DNA from: Beaufortia kweichowensis
Lineage: Eukaryota; Chordata; Actinopteri; Cypriniformes; Gastromyzontidae
Direction of reading: 5' to 3'
Assembly (NCBI GenBank): GCA_019155185.1
Contig: CM032800.1
Location: forward strand, 17,228,438 to 17,292,437
Length of the DNA: 64,000 bases
Under the pieces are notes generated by a model, which did not search any database, was not told the origin of the DNA, and worked only from the letters and a program-made list of their open reading frames with translations. The translations under genes and the position numbers were made by a program. Shown piece after piece: positions 21,846 to 32,382 of this stretch (within the stretch, counting starts at the first letter, position 1; each line of letters opens with the position of its first letter).

Positions 21846-22163
21846 TTATACTGGTCGAGTTTGTGATCGTGGGTAACACTACACGGCCGGTCTGAGGACC
21901 CTGTATGCGACATTGAGAACCTTGGTGTACAAGTCCAATAATAATAGTGAGTTGAATAGAATGATAAAACATTTATCTAAATTTAAGAATCTTAACTTGA
22001 CCTTTACAAGGTTTATCTTTGGAGTCAGATAAAATTGAGGAATAAAAGTAAAGAAAAGCGAGGAAAAGACCTAGCCTGCTAAAACTTTTCCATTACCACT
22101 GGACTCCTACGTTGGGCCAGTGGGTGGTTTTTGGGTGGCTTTTCCCATCCAGCCTTACAACAA

Positions 22164-22595
22164 CATAAATCATAATTTATATTTGTTACTTAAAAATATT
22201 ATTTCTATGTTAAGACTACAATACTTATGGCAAATATTTGTGCATTCATTCTAATTATATTCTATTGCAAATGCACTTACAATAATATAGTAAAAGTTAT
22301 AGTATAGTATAGTAATATAGTTATTTGTGATTGGACCAGCAATGCATTATAGTGTAATGACAATGCAGCAATGAGACAGGGATTCATTTTGGAGGATGGC
22401 TCCATTTATCATTTTAAACAAGAAAACTGTAACAATCTAAACTTGATCAAACAATGATTGAAAAATGATGAAAGATTTACATGAGTTAAGGATGGAAAAA
22501 GAGCAATATTTACAAGAGAGGTTGAAAATATGTTATTTACAATATATAAAGGGTGTAAATCAAAAAGAAAAGACAAAAGGGTGGGAATATTTACA
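22164..22595. other. Harbinger 1 interior, non-coding
   Basis: AT-rich sequence after the LTR element, between its target duplication and the transposase 3' end. Nothing else recognised. Confidence 0.5.
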
Positions 22596-22599
22596 CTAC

Positions 22600-24248
22600 C
22601 TAAACATGAACATAAAGAGCACAGGATTTAATAAACAAATTACTCGATTCGGGTTGCCATGGGACTGCTCCCTCTGCGGTAAAGTGAGCCATGAAGCTGT
22701 CCCTGACCTCGATGGCTTCTCTGGCAGAATTATAGCTGCAACCCGACCGATACTTTGCAGCCAGTCCTCTGCACCCCGCAGCCCCCTCACAGCAGGTGCC
22801 TCTGCAGATCTCCTCATAAAGTTGTGGAGGACACGCACGTCGCCTCACACACACTTCTCCACAACATCAGGCTGAACCTCTATGAGGCGGCGATACATCC
22901 TCCACTGTGAGGACAGGATCCCAAAGGCTGCTCTCCACCACCAGCCGGGCTCTGGAGAGATCGGTAGTTAAAAACCCTTCTCGGGAAGGGTGCTCCCAGG
23001 GAATGGCCTCATGAGGTTTTTCCTGAGGGAAAGGCCTCATCTGCCACAAGACATGGGGCTGGGGTCCTCTGTGGTCAGCTCCTGGGAGAGGGGCGGTCAG
23101 GTGGCAGTTGGAGGGTGCCACCACCAGAGTGCCTGGCCAAAGGCTGAGTTAGCCAGAGTCCCACCATCACTCGTCCGTCCCATATGCCCCGACATCAATC
23201 ACCCGAAAGCTAATATTTTGCATCCACAACAGCAAGGAGAACTAAGGAAAACGTTCCCTTGTAGTTGTGGAACTGGGATCCGGTGTTGGGGGTGCTTTTT
23301 ATCAGGACGTGTTTGCCGTCCCAGTGCTCCACAGCAGAGTGGGAAGTTCCACCTCTCCTCAAAACCCTCTGCAATGGACCTCCATTCGTCTGTGGAGGGC
23401 ACAGCCATGAACTCTTCCACTAAGCAGTCCCAGATTGCAGTCACAACGTCTGGGACAATCTTGCAGACGTGGAGACACCAACACGGAAGCTGCTGGGCGA
23501 TCGGCCCTGAAGGAGTCTCCAGTGGCAAGATATCTGAAAGAGAAGAAAATAAAAAAAATAAAATAAACATTGTTACAAATGCAGATTGCAATTCCATATT
23601 AGCAAATATAAATGTATAATACTGGTGTTTGTGACATTTTCATTTCTTTTAATTTTTACAGTTAAACAACAACAAACTTGATAAAGTGCCCTAATACTTT
23701 TACCTATATTTAGCATTTGCTCTGATTTGTTTGCTACATTGCAAAAACAGTCTATTAATCAATGTTATAATATAGCAGTTCCCTGCACAATTCAAAACCC
23801 ACTTTGACTGTTGTAGACTAGTAAATTGCCATTTCATTAAAGTGTTGTATGATAATTGTGTGTTTAGAAGAATGAGAAGACTGTATGTCTGTGGAGTCAT
23901 TAATTACTTGTAATCACACATAATATTAAATGATTTACTGACCGGAGACAGATGGACAGGCGCTCTGCAGGTGGAATAGAGCGCCTGTAGTTGGTGTCCT
24001 AGAGGGAAATCCTCCCACCGACACGGGACAACAGGTCATCAAACTGGGACCGGCTCAGTCGGAAGTACCGCTGAAAGCGGCCAGCCATCCAGGCGCAGCT
24101 CCTGGAGGAGTTGGTGAAACTCACCAAGCTGGGTGCGCCTGAAGTATCTGATGGACCCAGACACGGCGAACTTAATCTACTGCCAAGCCAGCCTTCCATA
24201 GCACATAAAGCGCAGCTACTCTCTCTCAACGAAATCCAAGTCAGCCAT
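22600..24248 (-). pseudogene. HARBI1-type transposase of Harbinger 1
   Basis: Reading leftward from ATG at 24248 (MADLDFVERE, then a stop), the remnants are FQRYFRLSRSQFDDLLSRVG and NYRRSIPPAERLSICLR (to about 23945), a putative intron, then IVPDVVTAIWDCLVEEFM and GFEERWNFPLCCGA (about 23480-23330). GADHRGPQPHV, LSRARLVVE (about 23090-22940) and a C-terminal LHNFMR (about 22830) follow. Order and content match the catalytic protein of PIF/Harbinger elements, which cuts and rejoins DNA with a DDE domain. The first catalytic region after WNFPLCCG is frameshifted, and stops occur throughout, so no product is expected. Confidence 0.75.
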
Positions 24249-24367
24249 TTTGCAACGTAACTGGAGACGCGAGTTTCACGCGAATGAAGCGAATTTCATG
24301 CGCGAATGAAGCGAAAGTAAACCCAAAATGTTCACGCTGCTAACAACCACGCCGAATAGCGTTTATT

Positions 24368-24398
24368 CGCTTCATTCGCGTTTGGTGTGAACGCAGCA
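24368..24398. repeat. Right terminal inverted repeat of Harbinger 1
   Basis: CGCTTCATTCGCGTTTGGTG continuing to GCAGCA at 24398, the reverse complement of the unit at 9806. Followed by TAA. Confidence 0.9.
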
Positions 24399-24605
24399 TA
24401 AAGCGCGCAAAATCAAATTTTGAACACGTCGGCTAATTGAAGATGTGTGGCAAGCACTTGCAATTTTAAAAATGTCCAAAAAATGAAAAATTGATCTGGA
24501 AGAGCTGATGTTTCAGGAGAAATGGAAAGAGAAGTATTTCTTCTGTGAGGTCAACGACAAGCCGGTATGTTTAATCTGCTCACAAGCCGTGGCTGTACTA
24601 CTAAA
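24399..24605 (+). pseudogene. hAT element continuation with BED-finger transposase start
   Basis: After the Harbinger the host hAT resumes. At 24474 a frame begins MSKK, hits a stop, then reads KIDLEELMFQEKWKEKYFF and DKPVCLICSQAVAV, the start of a BED-type zinc finger (CLIC) as found in hAT transposases related to GTF2IRD2. Homology ends at about 24600, so the rest of this transposase is missing. Confidence 0.6.
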
Positions 24606-25090
24606 CTAAAAAGTATCTGACAAATAATATTCATGTTCAAAAGAAAGGGTTTTGATTGTCATTACTTTTTTTTTCAAAAAGGAATAAGAGTGTTAATGAA
24701 CAGTTTCTGAGGACTTATTAAATGCAGTTTTACAGAATATTGTCTTTCTAGGTTTTATTTTGTTTGTTTGTTTTTTTGCAAATTAATTTGCAATTTGGTA
24801 CACTAATGTAAGCTTACACATGTAAGCAGAATGTTTTAAAATTCTAAATATAAAAACCTCCATTGTTCAGGGAGAGAATCTCTCCATCAGCCTGCACTGT
24901 AAAAAGTGAACATGTGCAGTTGTTGACTTAAGGACATTTTACATTTTACAGGACACTATCAAATATCCTTCTGTATAAGCTAACACGCAGTTGTTGACTA
25001 TTTTTACCCAATTCTATCCATAAAAAGTAATTTTTTAGTTATAACCTGTTACAACTATAACCTGTTAGGAAGACAGACAAGTCCAAATCC
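24606..25090. other. AT-rich sequence with a dispersed repeat
   Basis: Contains the reverse-complement copy of the 6195-6252 repeat at about 24945-24995 and a short direct repeat ACTATAACCTGTTA near 25040-25070. No gene seen. Confidence 0.5.
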
Positions 25091-25093
25091 TTT

Positions 25094-26876
25094 TCAACAA
25101 ATCTTTACTTGAATCAGACTGAGTAAAACATCCATAGAACAGGTATGAGAACAAACAGAATACTCCTTGGAAAATCCAAACAAAAAACTCCTTGGAACAG
25201 GCAAACAATAGCAGCAACGGTACATCAACAAAAACACTCGACAAAGAACAAAAGAAACTGCTGCCCAGAATGACGAAAGAGGGCAGGAGCTAAAGAGTTC
25301 CTTCAGTCTACTGTCACTCTTCAGCTCAATAAGCTGTTCCTGCATATCAATTGATAGCTCGTTTGCTGTGCACACAAACGGATCTCGAACCCACGCAAAA
25401 GAGCGATAATCCTCTTTAAAGTATGTCGCAAATTGTTTTCTCATTGCTGACAGGTGCTCAGATGCTGATTGAAATAGGGAGGAGAAATCGCGTGACGTGC
25501 CTGCATCAGTGATAAAGTCTGCAAGGCTGGGGAACATGTCACAGTTCCCTCGACTGATGCGACCATGCCAGAGGTCTAGTTTTTGTGTGAAGGTGCGGGC
25601 TTTGTCTGCAAGGAGCAAAATATGAGTTTCGCGGCCTTGCAAAGACAGGTTGGGGCCATTCAAGCAGTCAAATATATCGACCAAATAGGACAGAGACGCA
25701 AGCCGCATAGTGTCATCCAGATGCTTCGCCAGATCTGATTTGATTTCTGTCAAAAACCACTTCACCTCCTCTTGCAGCTCATACAACCACTGTGACACCT
25801 ACCCCCTGGAGAGCCAGCGAACTTCAGTGTGCAGAAGCAGCTGTTCGTGCCCTGACCCCATCTCCTGGCAGAGGACCCCAAACAAGCGAGAGTTTAGCGG
25901 CCGTAATTTGAGGAGATTTATCATTTTCACGGATTGGTTCAGCACGGAGTCAAAGAGAACCGGCATTTTTTTAGCAGCTAGTGCTTCGCGATGGACCATG
26001 CAATGTGTCCATTTCACAAGTGGAGCTACTTGCTGAACGCGAGCAGCTAGGCCACGCTCACACTCCGTCATTGCCTGCGCACCATCCGTGCATAGGCCAA
26101 CGCATCGGTCCCAAGCCAAACCATTTTCACGGATTAAAATATCAAGGACATTGAAAATGGCTTCTCCTGTAGTGTGCGACTGAAGAGGCCGGCAAAACAG
26201 GACATCCTCCTCAATCGCCTTGTCCCGCAGATACCTGACATAGGTGAGGAGCTGTGCCTGCCCAGCAATATCAGTGGATTCATCCAGCTGCAGCGCATAG
26301 TAAGGACTCTTTTTTACGAACTCTATCAGTTGCTCTCTGATATCATTGGACATGTCTACAATTCTCCTAGCGACTGTGTCATTGGACAGGGGTATTGCAC
26401 CAGAGTTTGGCTGCTGCACTATCGCCTATCATTATTCTGCACGTCTTGCGCTGCCGGCAAAATGAGAGTCTCGGCGATTGTATGTGGTTTACCCAGTTTA
26501 CCGATTCTTTTGGCCACTACATACGATGCCTCCAAACACTGTTTAGACACAGTGCTGTGCACTGAAATGGTTGCCTGTGCTGATGGAGGCCATCAAGCTT
26601 TCTTTTAAAATATTCAGCCGGTTTATTTTTAATGCCAGCATGCTTTGTTTCGAGGTGCCTTTTTAATTTGCAGGGCTTCATACTGTCGTTTGCCAGCACC
26701 CCGGCACATACGACACACTGAGGTCTCAGATCAGCCGTGACTGTAAACCCAAACTGCAGGTATGCTTCATCGTACCTTCGAAGCTTTTTTGCAGCTGGTG
26801 GTGCATCGGTTGGCTTGTAGTCCTCACAAGAAATTTCTCCACAAGAAATTTCTCCATTTTTGTTATGTGTTTTCAA
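25094..26876 (-). pseudogene. hAT transposase (ZBED5/FAM200-like), broken
   Basis: The N-terminal part (26876-26517) carries a BED zinc finger: CVVCAGVL with a downstream RHLETKH. After a frameshift the catalytic region runs from 26419 (LDESTDIAGQAQLL, LCTDGAQAM, HCMVHREALAAKK, TEVRWLSRG). It meets a TAG at 25799-25801 and continues in the same frame to LKELFSSCPLSSFW (about 25265). Beyond that the sequence is unrelated, so the C-terminal hAT dimerisation domain is missing. hAT transposases cut DNA at 8-bp target sites and need this domain to form active oligomers. One frameshift, one stop and a truncation make it non-functional. Confidence 0.8.
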
Positions 26877-27720
26877 TAAAGTTTAGGCAATATGTAACTG
26901 TGTGTGTGACTATGTTGAGAGACATATCAGGGGCTAATCAGTCGTGACTTAGGCACGATCTTTAATTAAACAAACAAAATAATTATTTTGCAGACAATTC
27001 AGATTTTATTTTAATACTTAACGATTGTAGTCCTCATCTGTGTGTGTGTGTGTGTCTGTCTGTCTGTCTGTCTTAGTCGTGTGGGTAGTTTTAGCTAAGT
27101 GTAGCTACTGCCTAGCAGTTAAAGAAAATTACTGGCTAGGGCTGAGATTTGATCTAATCTTTAAAAAGAATGTTTGTGGGTTTAGTCTTTAAAAAGACTG
27201 TTGGGGTTTTGTAGTAAAGGCCTATGTAAATCGAGATTGATAACAGACTAGCGAGAGCTGGCACAAGCGAACTTGGCAAGAGACTAGACTAGAGTGAATG
27301 GAGAGCTATGTCGTGAGTCAATTTAAATGCAGTGATTTATTTTATGTGAGAGTGAGTGAACATTTACATTTACACCCCGCTCTGTAAGCCAGGGCGGGAA
27401 CAGCGGCAGCCATGCGCATGCACAATTCATTTGCAGCCTGGACGCGGAGGGGTGTGTGTCTCCTCTCTGCTCTGACTGCAGGCTGGGACTGCTGCGCGAG
27501 GCTACTAAGAGACTGACCGCCTGTGAGTGCTCTTGGACGGGAGAGGGGCTCACGGCAGCACCCGCTGCTCGTTGAGCACAGTAGGCCTAACTGCAGAGTG
27601 ATTCGTGCTTTCGAGTCTCCAAACACCACAAAAGTCTCCAAAAACACCAGTAAAAGTCACTGGATTTGTCGCTTTTGACAAAAAAAAGTCGCCAGGAGGA
27701 TGATTTGTTTGTGTTATAAT
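26877..27720. other. Non-coding, probable hAT flanking sequence
   Basis: No gene seen. A GC-rich stretch at 27380-27600 could belong to the 5' region of the adjacent hAT, but I could not find its end. Confidence 0.35.
27039..27072. repeat. (GT)n(CTGT)n microsatellite
   Basis: GT repeats passing into TCTG repeats. Confidence 0.9.
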
Positions 27721-29117
27721 CAGTGCTTGAAGTGGGGGAAAAAGGTGGCAGTACTCTCTTTGCATTGGCAAATCATGACATTTTTACAGTGAAAAACTTG
27801 GAGATATTGCTGTTTCAACAATTTATTGTTATTTATTTATTAACAACATAAATGTATTTAAACATGTTTGTGTGTGCGATCATGCATGATGAGCATTTCA
27901 CAAAAACTAAAGGAAAGCTTTTGAACTGTAGCCTATATTCTGACTAGTTTATTCGCTCATATATATATATACATATATATAAATGTGTCAAAACTAAATA
28001 CTCTAATTCCTCACGCTTTTATACGCTTCGGCAGCCTCTGAAACTTCCGTCCCTATCACTCATAAAAAATTAATTCGATGGTTTGATTTTCTCTGCATTT
28101 TTCGCACTCCGTGAGCAAATATTTTGAGGGGTGTTTTGACAATTGAGAGACACCAAATGACTAATATGAAAAACTAATATCGCCAGTTTCGACTCAGTCA
28201 GGTGCAAGGACCTTAAACTTTGAGGCTTTGGCGCGCAGCTTCTCGAGGAGAAATCAAAACAAATGAGCCGCTTTCTCTATGAGTCTATGAGCGCCATAGC
28301 ATACACAAATAAACTAAATTGACATACTGCAGTTAAATTTCAAAATGTGGTGTTTTTATATTTATAACATTTGAATACAGTTCAGCAACACACATCAAAC
28401 GACCAAGAGAGCTGACAATTGACCATCACTTAATTTACCATCACCTCGTGATTGAAAATGTGACATGACAGATATGACAGTTCAACAAACAAGTTTATAA
28501 TTTAAAAAGTTCATAATATTAAGTCACTTATATTTTAGACGAAATAATGACTGTTTTGGTCTATTTTAGCAGCTTTAAAATAGATCCCATGAATCCAAAC
28601 AAAGATCACAACATAGGCGCGATTCACAGCAACACTCAATCGTGTTTTGAATGATTCAGTGTTTTGAACAAATCGCTCAATGAGTCAAAGATTCAACACC
28701 CATCGACCCATTCACAAACATCTGTCTTATTCTTGATGAATCGCCTGAAGTCGCCTTGAGAGCGCTCACCAGTTTGAACTAATCGCGCGCCGTGAATGAA
28801 CGACTCAATGACCTTCTGCGAGCTTTCCTAATAAAACCGCTTATCACCTGCATTTGCATCCACTATCGACAAGCCAATCAAATTTGTTCAAAACTTTTTT
28901 AAATCAGTCCAAACACATTTTCAATTTTTATTCAGGAGTTATGTATATACAAAACTATAACTTTTATGACAGTAGTTTGAGTGGATAAAAAAGTTTGCAA
29001 CATGCTTTATTTTTTCAGGTTTTTTTCCTCCCATCCTGTAGCCTACTCATGCACCCCGCAAAAAATAATCCCCTGGGAGAGTGGATCCACTGATCTCCTG
29101 GTTGAGAACCACTGTGT
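27721..29117. mobile_element. Non-autonomous hAT (candidate)
   Basis: The right end GGTTGAGAACCACTG (29101-29115) is the classic hAT terminus. The proposed left end CAGTGCTTGAAGTGGG (from about 27721) also fits a hAT group, but shares only its first five bases with the right end, and no 8-bp duplication was found. The interior has no transposase. Confidence 0.4.
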
Positions 29118-29563
29118 TAGATCATGGCATAGCTGAACCAACATCTAGTGCTTGGAGTTTACCATGTTTATTAGTTGAGAAGCAGGAAGGGTCTTTACGT
29201 TTTGGGCATTTTTCTGTACAGATTTTGTGCAAGGTGAATGCCATAACCAAGCCTGATTCCTATCCTCTTCCACGACTAGATGATTGTATTGACCAAGTGG
29301 AGTTCTGCCTCTTTGTAAACCAAGTTGGACCTGTTAAAGGGTGTTGGCAGGTTACCCAGCTTAGCCAGAAGCCGTACAACTGTTGAGGCAGGTTCCGCCG
29401 CCTCGAAACCTCACCATGTTAGGTTACGCCGAACGCACAGCAGAGTGAGATCTCTGCTTTTGTGACCCCCAATGACTTCTGCCATTATAACGTTATGGCA
29501 TTTGGGATGCGAAATGCACCCGCCACTTTTCAGCGCCTGGTCAATAAGGTGTTGGAAGGAATA
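29118..29563 (+). pseudogene. Gypsy-type pol remnant, N-terminal reverse transcriptase
   Basis: A decayed frame reads the start of a Ty3/Gypsy reverse transcriptase, including SAWSLPCLLV, KPDSYPLPRLDDCID and later MAFGMRNAPATFQRL (about 29495-29535). Several frameshifts are present. It stops abruptly at 29563 and resumes at 33815. No gag, protease or 5' LTR precedes it; it abuts the hAT end. Confidence 0.75.
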
Positions 29564-30557
29564 TGTAGTGCATGACCCAGATCAGACACATTATATTTGG
29601 TTATATTTCTTAAATATAACTAAATACCCTTACCCACTCTAAAGCTATGCACTGGGAGTCTGTTGCAACTACCCCCAAACTTAGATGCAGAAACAGACCT
29701 CTGGTGACAATAGCAACCCATACTAAAGGTGCAAGATAAGACTGTTTTACGACCCAAAGGAATGTAGGGAGATTCACTCTCTCTCTATATTCACTTTGTG
29801 ACAAACAAAGAAACTTTCTTTTTAAATGGTATAAAGGAGATGTATACATGCTTATTTCTTCTTTTCCCATATAATATGTCATTGTTGTTTATGTTTTACT
29901 TAGTTTGATCCAAACCAGTTTAAATTAATGTTCTGCAACTGGAGACGAAGCGCAACATCGGCTGTTGTTCCGCACATGACCGTGTTAGTTACTTCGGCCA
30001 AGAAGAGTTACAGGCTTACCGATTTAACCATAATCATATGTAGACCATGTTTGGTATCTATGAGTTGCATTTTTGATCCCCTGGGCCCAGTTTTTCAAAA
30101 ATAATCCAGTGGGATTTCGGATCACAGATTGGATCAAATCTTGGAAATGGGTTTTTCAAAAGCAAAAGAGGGATTCCGATCTGGATCAAACCTGCCCTTT
30201 GGGTTTTTCAAAACTTTGAACTCGGTTTGGGATCTATTTGATCAAAAAAACAGGATTACCCTGATCCCATCAGATGGGTGGATTCAATTGTGATTTTTCG
30301 AACCAAAAAGAATCAGAGTTTTTTTTTTTAAGTGAATGATCACAAAATCAATGTTTACTGATGATATATACATTTCTTCATATTTGAAGCATATATGCAC
30401 CATGTCACATCTTATGAGATATGGTAAACAACAAAAACAAACAAACAGAAAATCTCAAAGCTATCAGCTGTCAAATAAATGTCACTGTTGCACACAGCTC
30501 TATAATTCCACAGTATATTAATGGCAATGACAACAACAAATATAGTCAGTAGCCTAG

Positions 30558-31631
30558 TTAAAAGTAATTTCTCACAATTGCATCTCTAATTGCATGTCCA
30601 GTGTGTCCTTCATTATGTAAGAACATTGGCGGCTTTTCTGGTTCTACATCAGGCTCAGGTCCATCAAAAGGGACATGACGCCTGGTGGTGATGTTATGCA
30701 AAACAATACAGGCAAGGATTATGTTGCATGCCAGCTTGGGTTGTAGTCTCAAGTAGTTAAGACACGCAAACCGTCTCTTCAGGACTCCATTTAAGCGTTC
30801 AATGGCACATCTTGTTTTGCAATGTGAGGAGTTGAAGCGTGCCTGCTCAGGTGTGTTTGCAACTGAAAAAGGGGTCATTAGCCATGGTAGGAGTGGATAC
30901 GCACTGTCTCTCAATACTATGCCATTTGGTCGGTGGGATTGAAGCTCTCTGTATAGTGCACTTTCTCTTAGAATACGTGCATCATGAACAGACCCTGGCC
31001 ATTTCACAACACAGTTGGTTATTATGAGGTCGGCGTTGCCCACAAGTTGGATGTTGATGCTGTGCCTCCCCTTTCGATTGACATACTCCCACTCCTTTTC
31101 ACAAGGTGCTTGGATATGCACATGAGTACAATCAATAGCACCAATAGTGTTAGGCATGTTCCCCATTTGAAAAAACTTGTGCTTAGTCTGAGCTGTCTGG
31201 TCATCCTTGGGAAAGGAAACAAATTGATTGATCAGACTGGCCAGTGCTATTGACATAGCCTTCACCACATTACTCACAGTTGCTTTTCTCACTCCCATAT
31301 TGTCACCAATTACTTGGTAGAAAGTCCCACATGCGTAAAAGCGCAGAGCGATTAAGCACTGTTCCTCCACAGATAAAGCATGACTCCTTTGGGTTTGGTG
31401 TTGGAGTGTTGGCCTGACAAGATCTGCAATGTACTTAATGTCATATCTCCCAAAACAAAAACGTGCATACAGTTCTTCTGATGTATATTGCTCGAGTGGT
31501 TTGGCACGCTCAACATGCACCCTTTGACGGTACCTTCTCCTACGGTAACGATGAACAATACCCGCTATGTGGATGCCTCTGTAGTCTAAGAGAAATGGGT
31601 GCAACGACATGATGTGTTTAAATGTTGTCAC
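30558..31631 (-). CDS. HARBI1-like DDE transposase, full length
   Basis: The 357 codons are uninterrupted, close to the usual length of about 350 for this family. An N-terminal helix-turn-helix region (about residues 87-130, LSVEEQCLIALRFYACGTFY onward) precedes the DDE nuclease. The proposed catalytic residues are D167 in GAIDCTH, D217 in PGSVHDARIL and E278 in CAIERLNGVLKRRF. The protein would cut the element out and insert it at 3-bp targets, working with the accessory protein encoded next to it. The start at 31631 is the most upstream ATG; M8 is an alternative. Because it lies inside terminal inverted repeats it is a transposon gene, not the domesticated host HARBI1. At residues 199-201 NAD replaces the DAD seen in many relatives. 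Confidence 0.9.
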   Translation of the reverse strand: MTTFKHIMSLHPFLLDYRGIHIAGIVHRYRRRRYRQRVHVERAKPLEQYTSEELYARFCFGRYDIKYIADLVRPTLQHQTQRSHALSVEEQCLIALRFYACGTFYQVIGDNMGVRKATVSNVVKAMSIALASLINQFVSFPKDDQTAQTKHKFFQMGNMPNTIGAIDCTHVHIQAPCEKEWEYVNRKGRHSINIQLVGNADLIITNCVVKWPGSVHDARILRESALYRELQSHRPNGIVLRDSAYPLLPWLMTPFSVANTPEQARFNSSHCKTRCAIERLNGVLKRRFACLNYLRLQPKLACNIILACIVLHNITTRRHVPFDGPEPDVEPEKPPMFLHNEGHTGHAIRDAIVRNYF

Positions 31632-31740
31632 CCATTAACCAGCAATGAGCTGATTGGTGTAAGCCTAATTGAGCACAAGCCAAAGCAATCATGCTCAAGG
31701 CTTTTAAGATCAGTGTTGGCTACACCAAAGAGTTGGAACC
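31632..31740. promoter_or_regulatory. Divergent promoter region of Harbinger 2
   Basis: Only 109 bp separate the two divergent start codons, so promoters for both genes must lie here or overlap the genes. No clear TATA box pair recognised. Confidence 0.4.
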
Positions 31741-32382
31741 ATGGACTCAAAAGGGCCTAATTTCACTGTGGCAGAAACCTGTGCACTGCTGGAGGGTGTT
31801 CGGGCCAATTTTGCCTTGATAGTAGGAGGTTTCAGCTCAGGAAAACACAACAAAAGGAAAAAAAGGAAAACAACATTTGGGAGGACATAACCAATCATGT
31901 CAATCATGTCCTTAGGGCCAAGGCAACGAAAGACCTAACTGAAGCCAAGAACCCCCAAACAGGTAACAAGCCATATAAGAGGGGTGATTTCACTGATATG
32001 GTCCTTGATATCATAGGAGGAGAAAAATCAGAGGCTCTGAATGGCATTGAAGGCATAGAAGCAGATGGAGAGGCCACAATTACAGAGACTAGGACTTCAG
32101 AAGAATGCGAGCAAAATTCTCCTGCAGAGGAAATGTTCACCCCAAATGTACACCCCAGGGGATGTAATGAAGAAAGTCCAAGACATTCCTACAAGAAAAC
32201 GCAAACGTTCCTCAGCTACAAACCAGGACGGTGACAGCTATGAGTTGCTTCTGAAACGGGAAACCGAAAGAGCTGAAGTACAAATCGAACTGGGTAAAGA
32301 ACAAATCTTGCTTACCCAACTGCAGCAGAAAAAAGTGCAGATGGAGATACATCTTGAGATGGAAAGAGCTGGTATCTGGTAA
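31741..32382 (+). pseudogene. Myb/SANT-like accessory protein of Harbinger 2, frameshifted
   Basis: ATG at 31741 gives MDSKGPNFTVAETCALLEGV, resembling the start of NAIF1-type Myb/SANT-like domains. The frame ends at about 31890 in an A-rich tract (AAAGGAAAAAAAGG). It continues one frame over with IWEDITNHVNHVLRAK and an acidic linker, then returns to the first frame for a basic KRKR stretch and a C-terminal coiled coil rich in Glu, Leu and Gln (QIELGKEQILLTQLQQKKV) to TAA at about 32380. In this superfamily the partner protein enters the nucleus with the transposase and binds the ends. The shifts could be mutations or sequence errors in the homopolymer. Confidence 0.65.

Larger units (their letters stand above)
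11507..22159 (+). mobile_element. Non-coding LTR retrotransposon with tRNA-Trp primer site
   Basis: Two direct LTRs (11507-14014 and 20198-22159) both start TGTAAGACTGG and end CCAGCCTTACA. The whole is flanked by a 4-bp duplication ACAA (11503-11506 and 22160-22163). A primer-binding site follows the 5' LTR and a polypurine tract precedes the 3' LTR. The 6.2-kb interior has no gag, protease, reverse transcriptase or integrase that I can recognise, and over 2.7 kb of it is a later L2 insertion. It resembles a large non-autonomous (LARD-like) element mobilised in trans. The strand assignment follows the primer site and polypurine tract. Confidence 0.85.
20198..22159 (+). repeat. 3' LTR, 1962 bp
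   Basis: It starts TGTAAGACTGGTGCCAAGAT and ends CCAGCCTTACA, closely similar to the 5' LTR outside the arrays. Followed by ACAA, the second copy of the target duplication. Confidence 0.85.
9806..24398. mobile_element. PIF/Harbinger transposon 1 (decayed, enlarged by nested insertions)
   Basis: The ends are inverted repeats of 31 bp starting TGCTGCGTTCACACCAAACG, flanked on both sides by TAA (9803-9805 and 24399-24401), the TWA target duplication expected for PIF/Harbinger. Inside are the two proteins expected of the superfamily: a MADF/BESS DNA-binding protein on the plus strand at the left and a HARBI1-type transposase on the minus strand at the right. The genes converge. The element would be about 3.9 kb without the 10.65-kb LTR retrotransposon inserted at 11507. 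Both genes are frameshifted, so it is not autonomous. Confidence 0.85.

Noticed and set aside
22990..23619. Plus-strand 209-codon frame
   Set aside because: It is antisense to the Harbinger 1 transposase remnant and has no features of its own.
30558..31631. Host HARBI1 gene
   Set aside because: It lies between perfect terminal inverted repeats with 3-bp duplications and beside the usual transposon partner gene, so it is a transposon gene.
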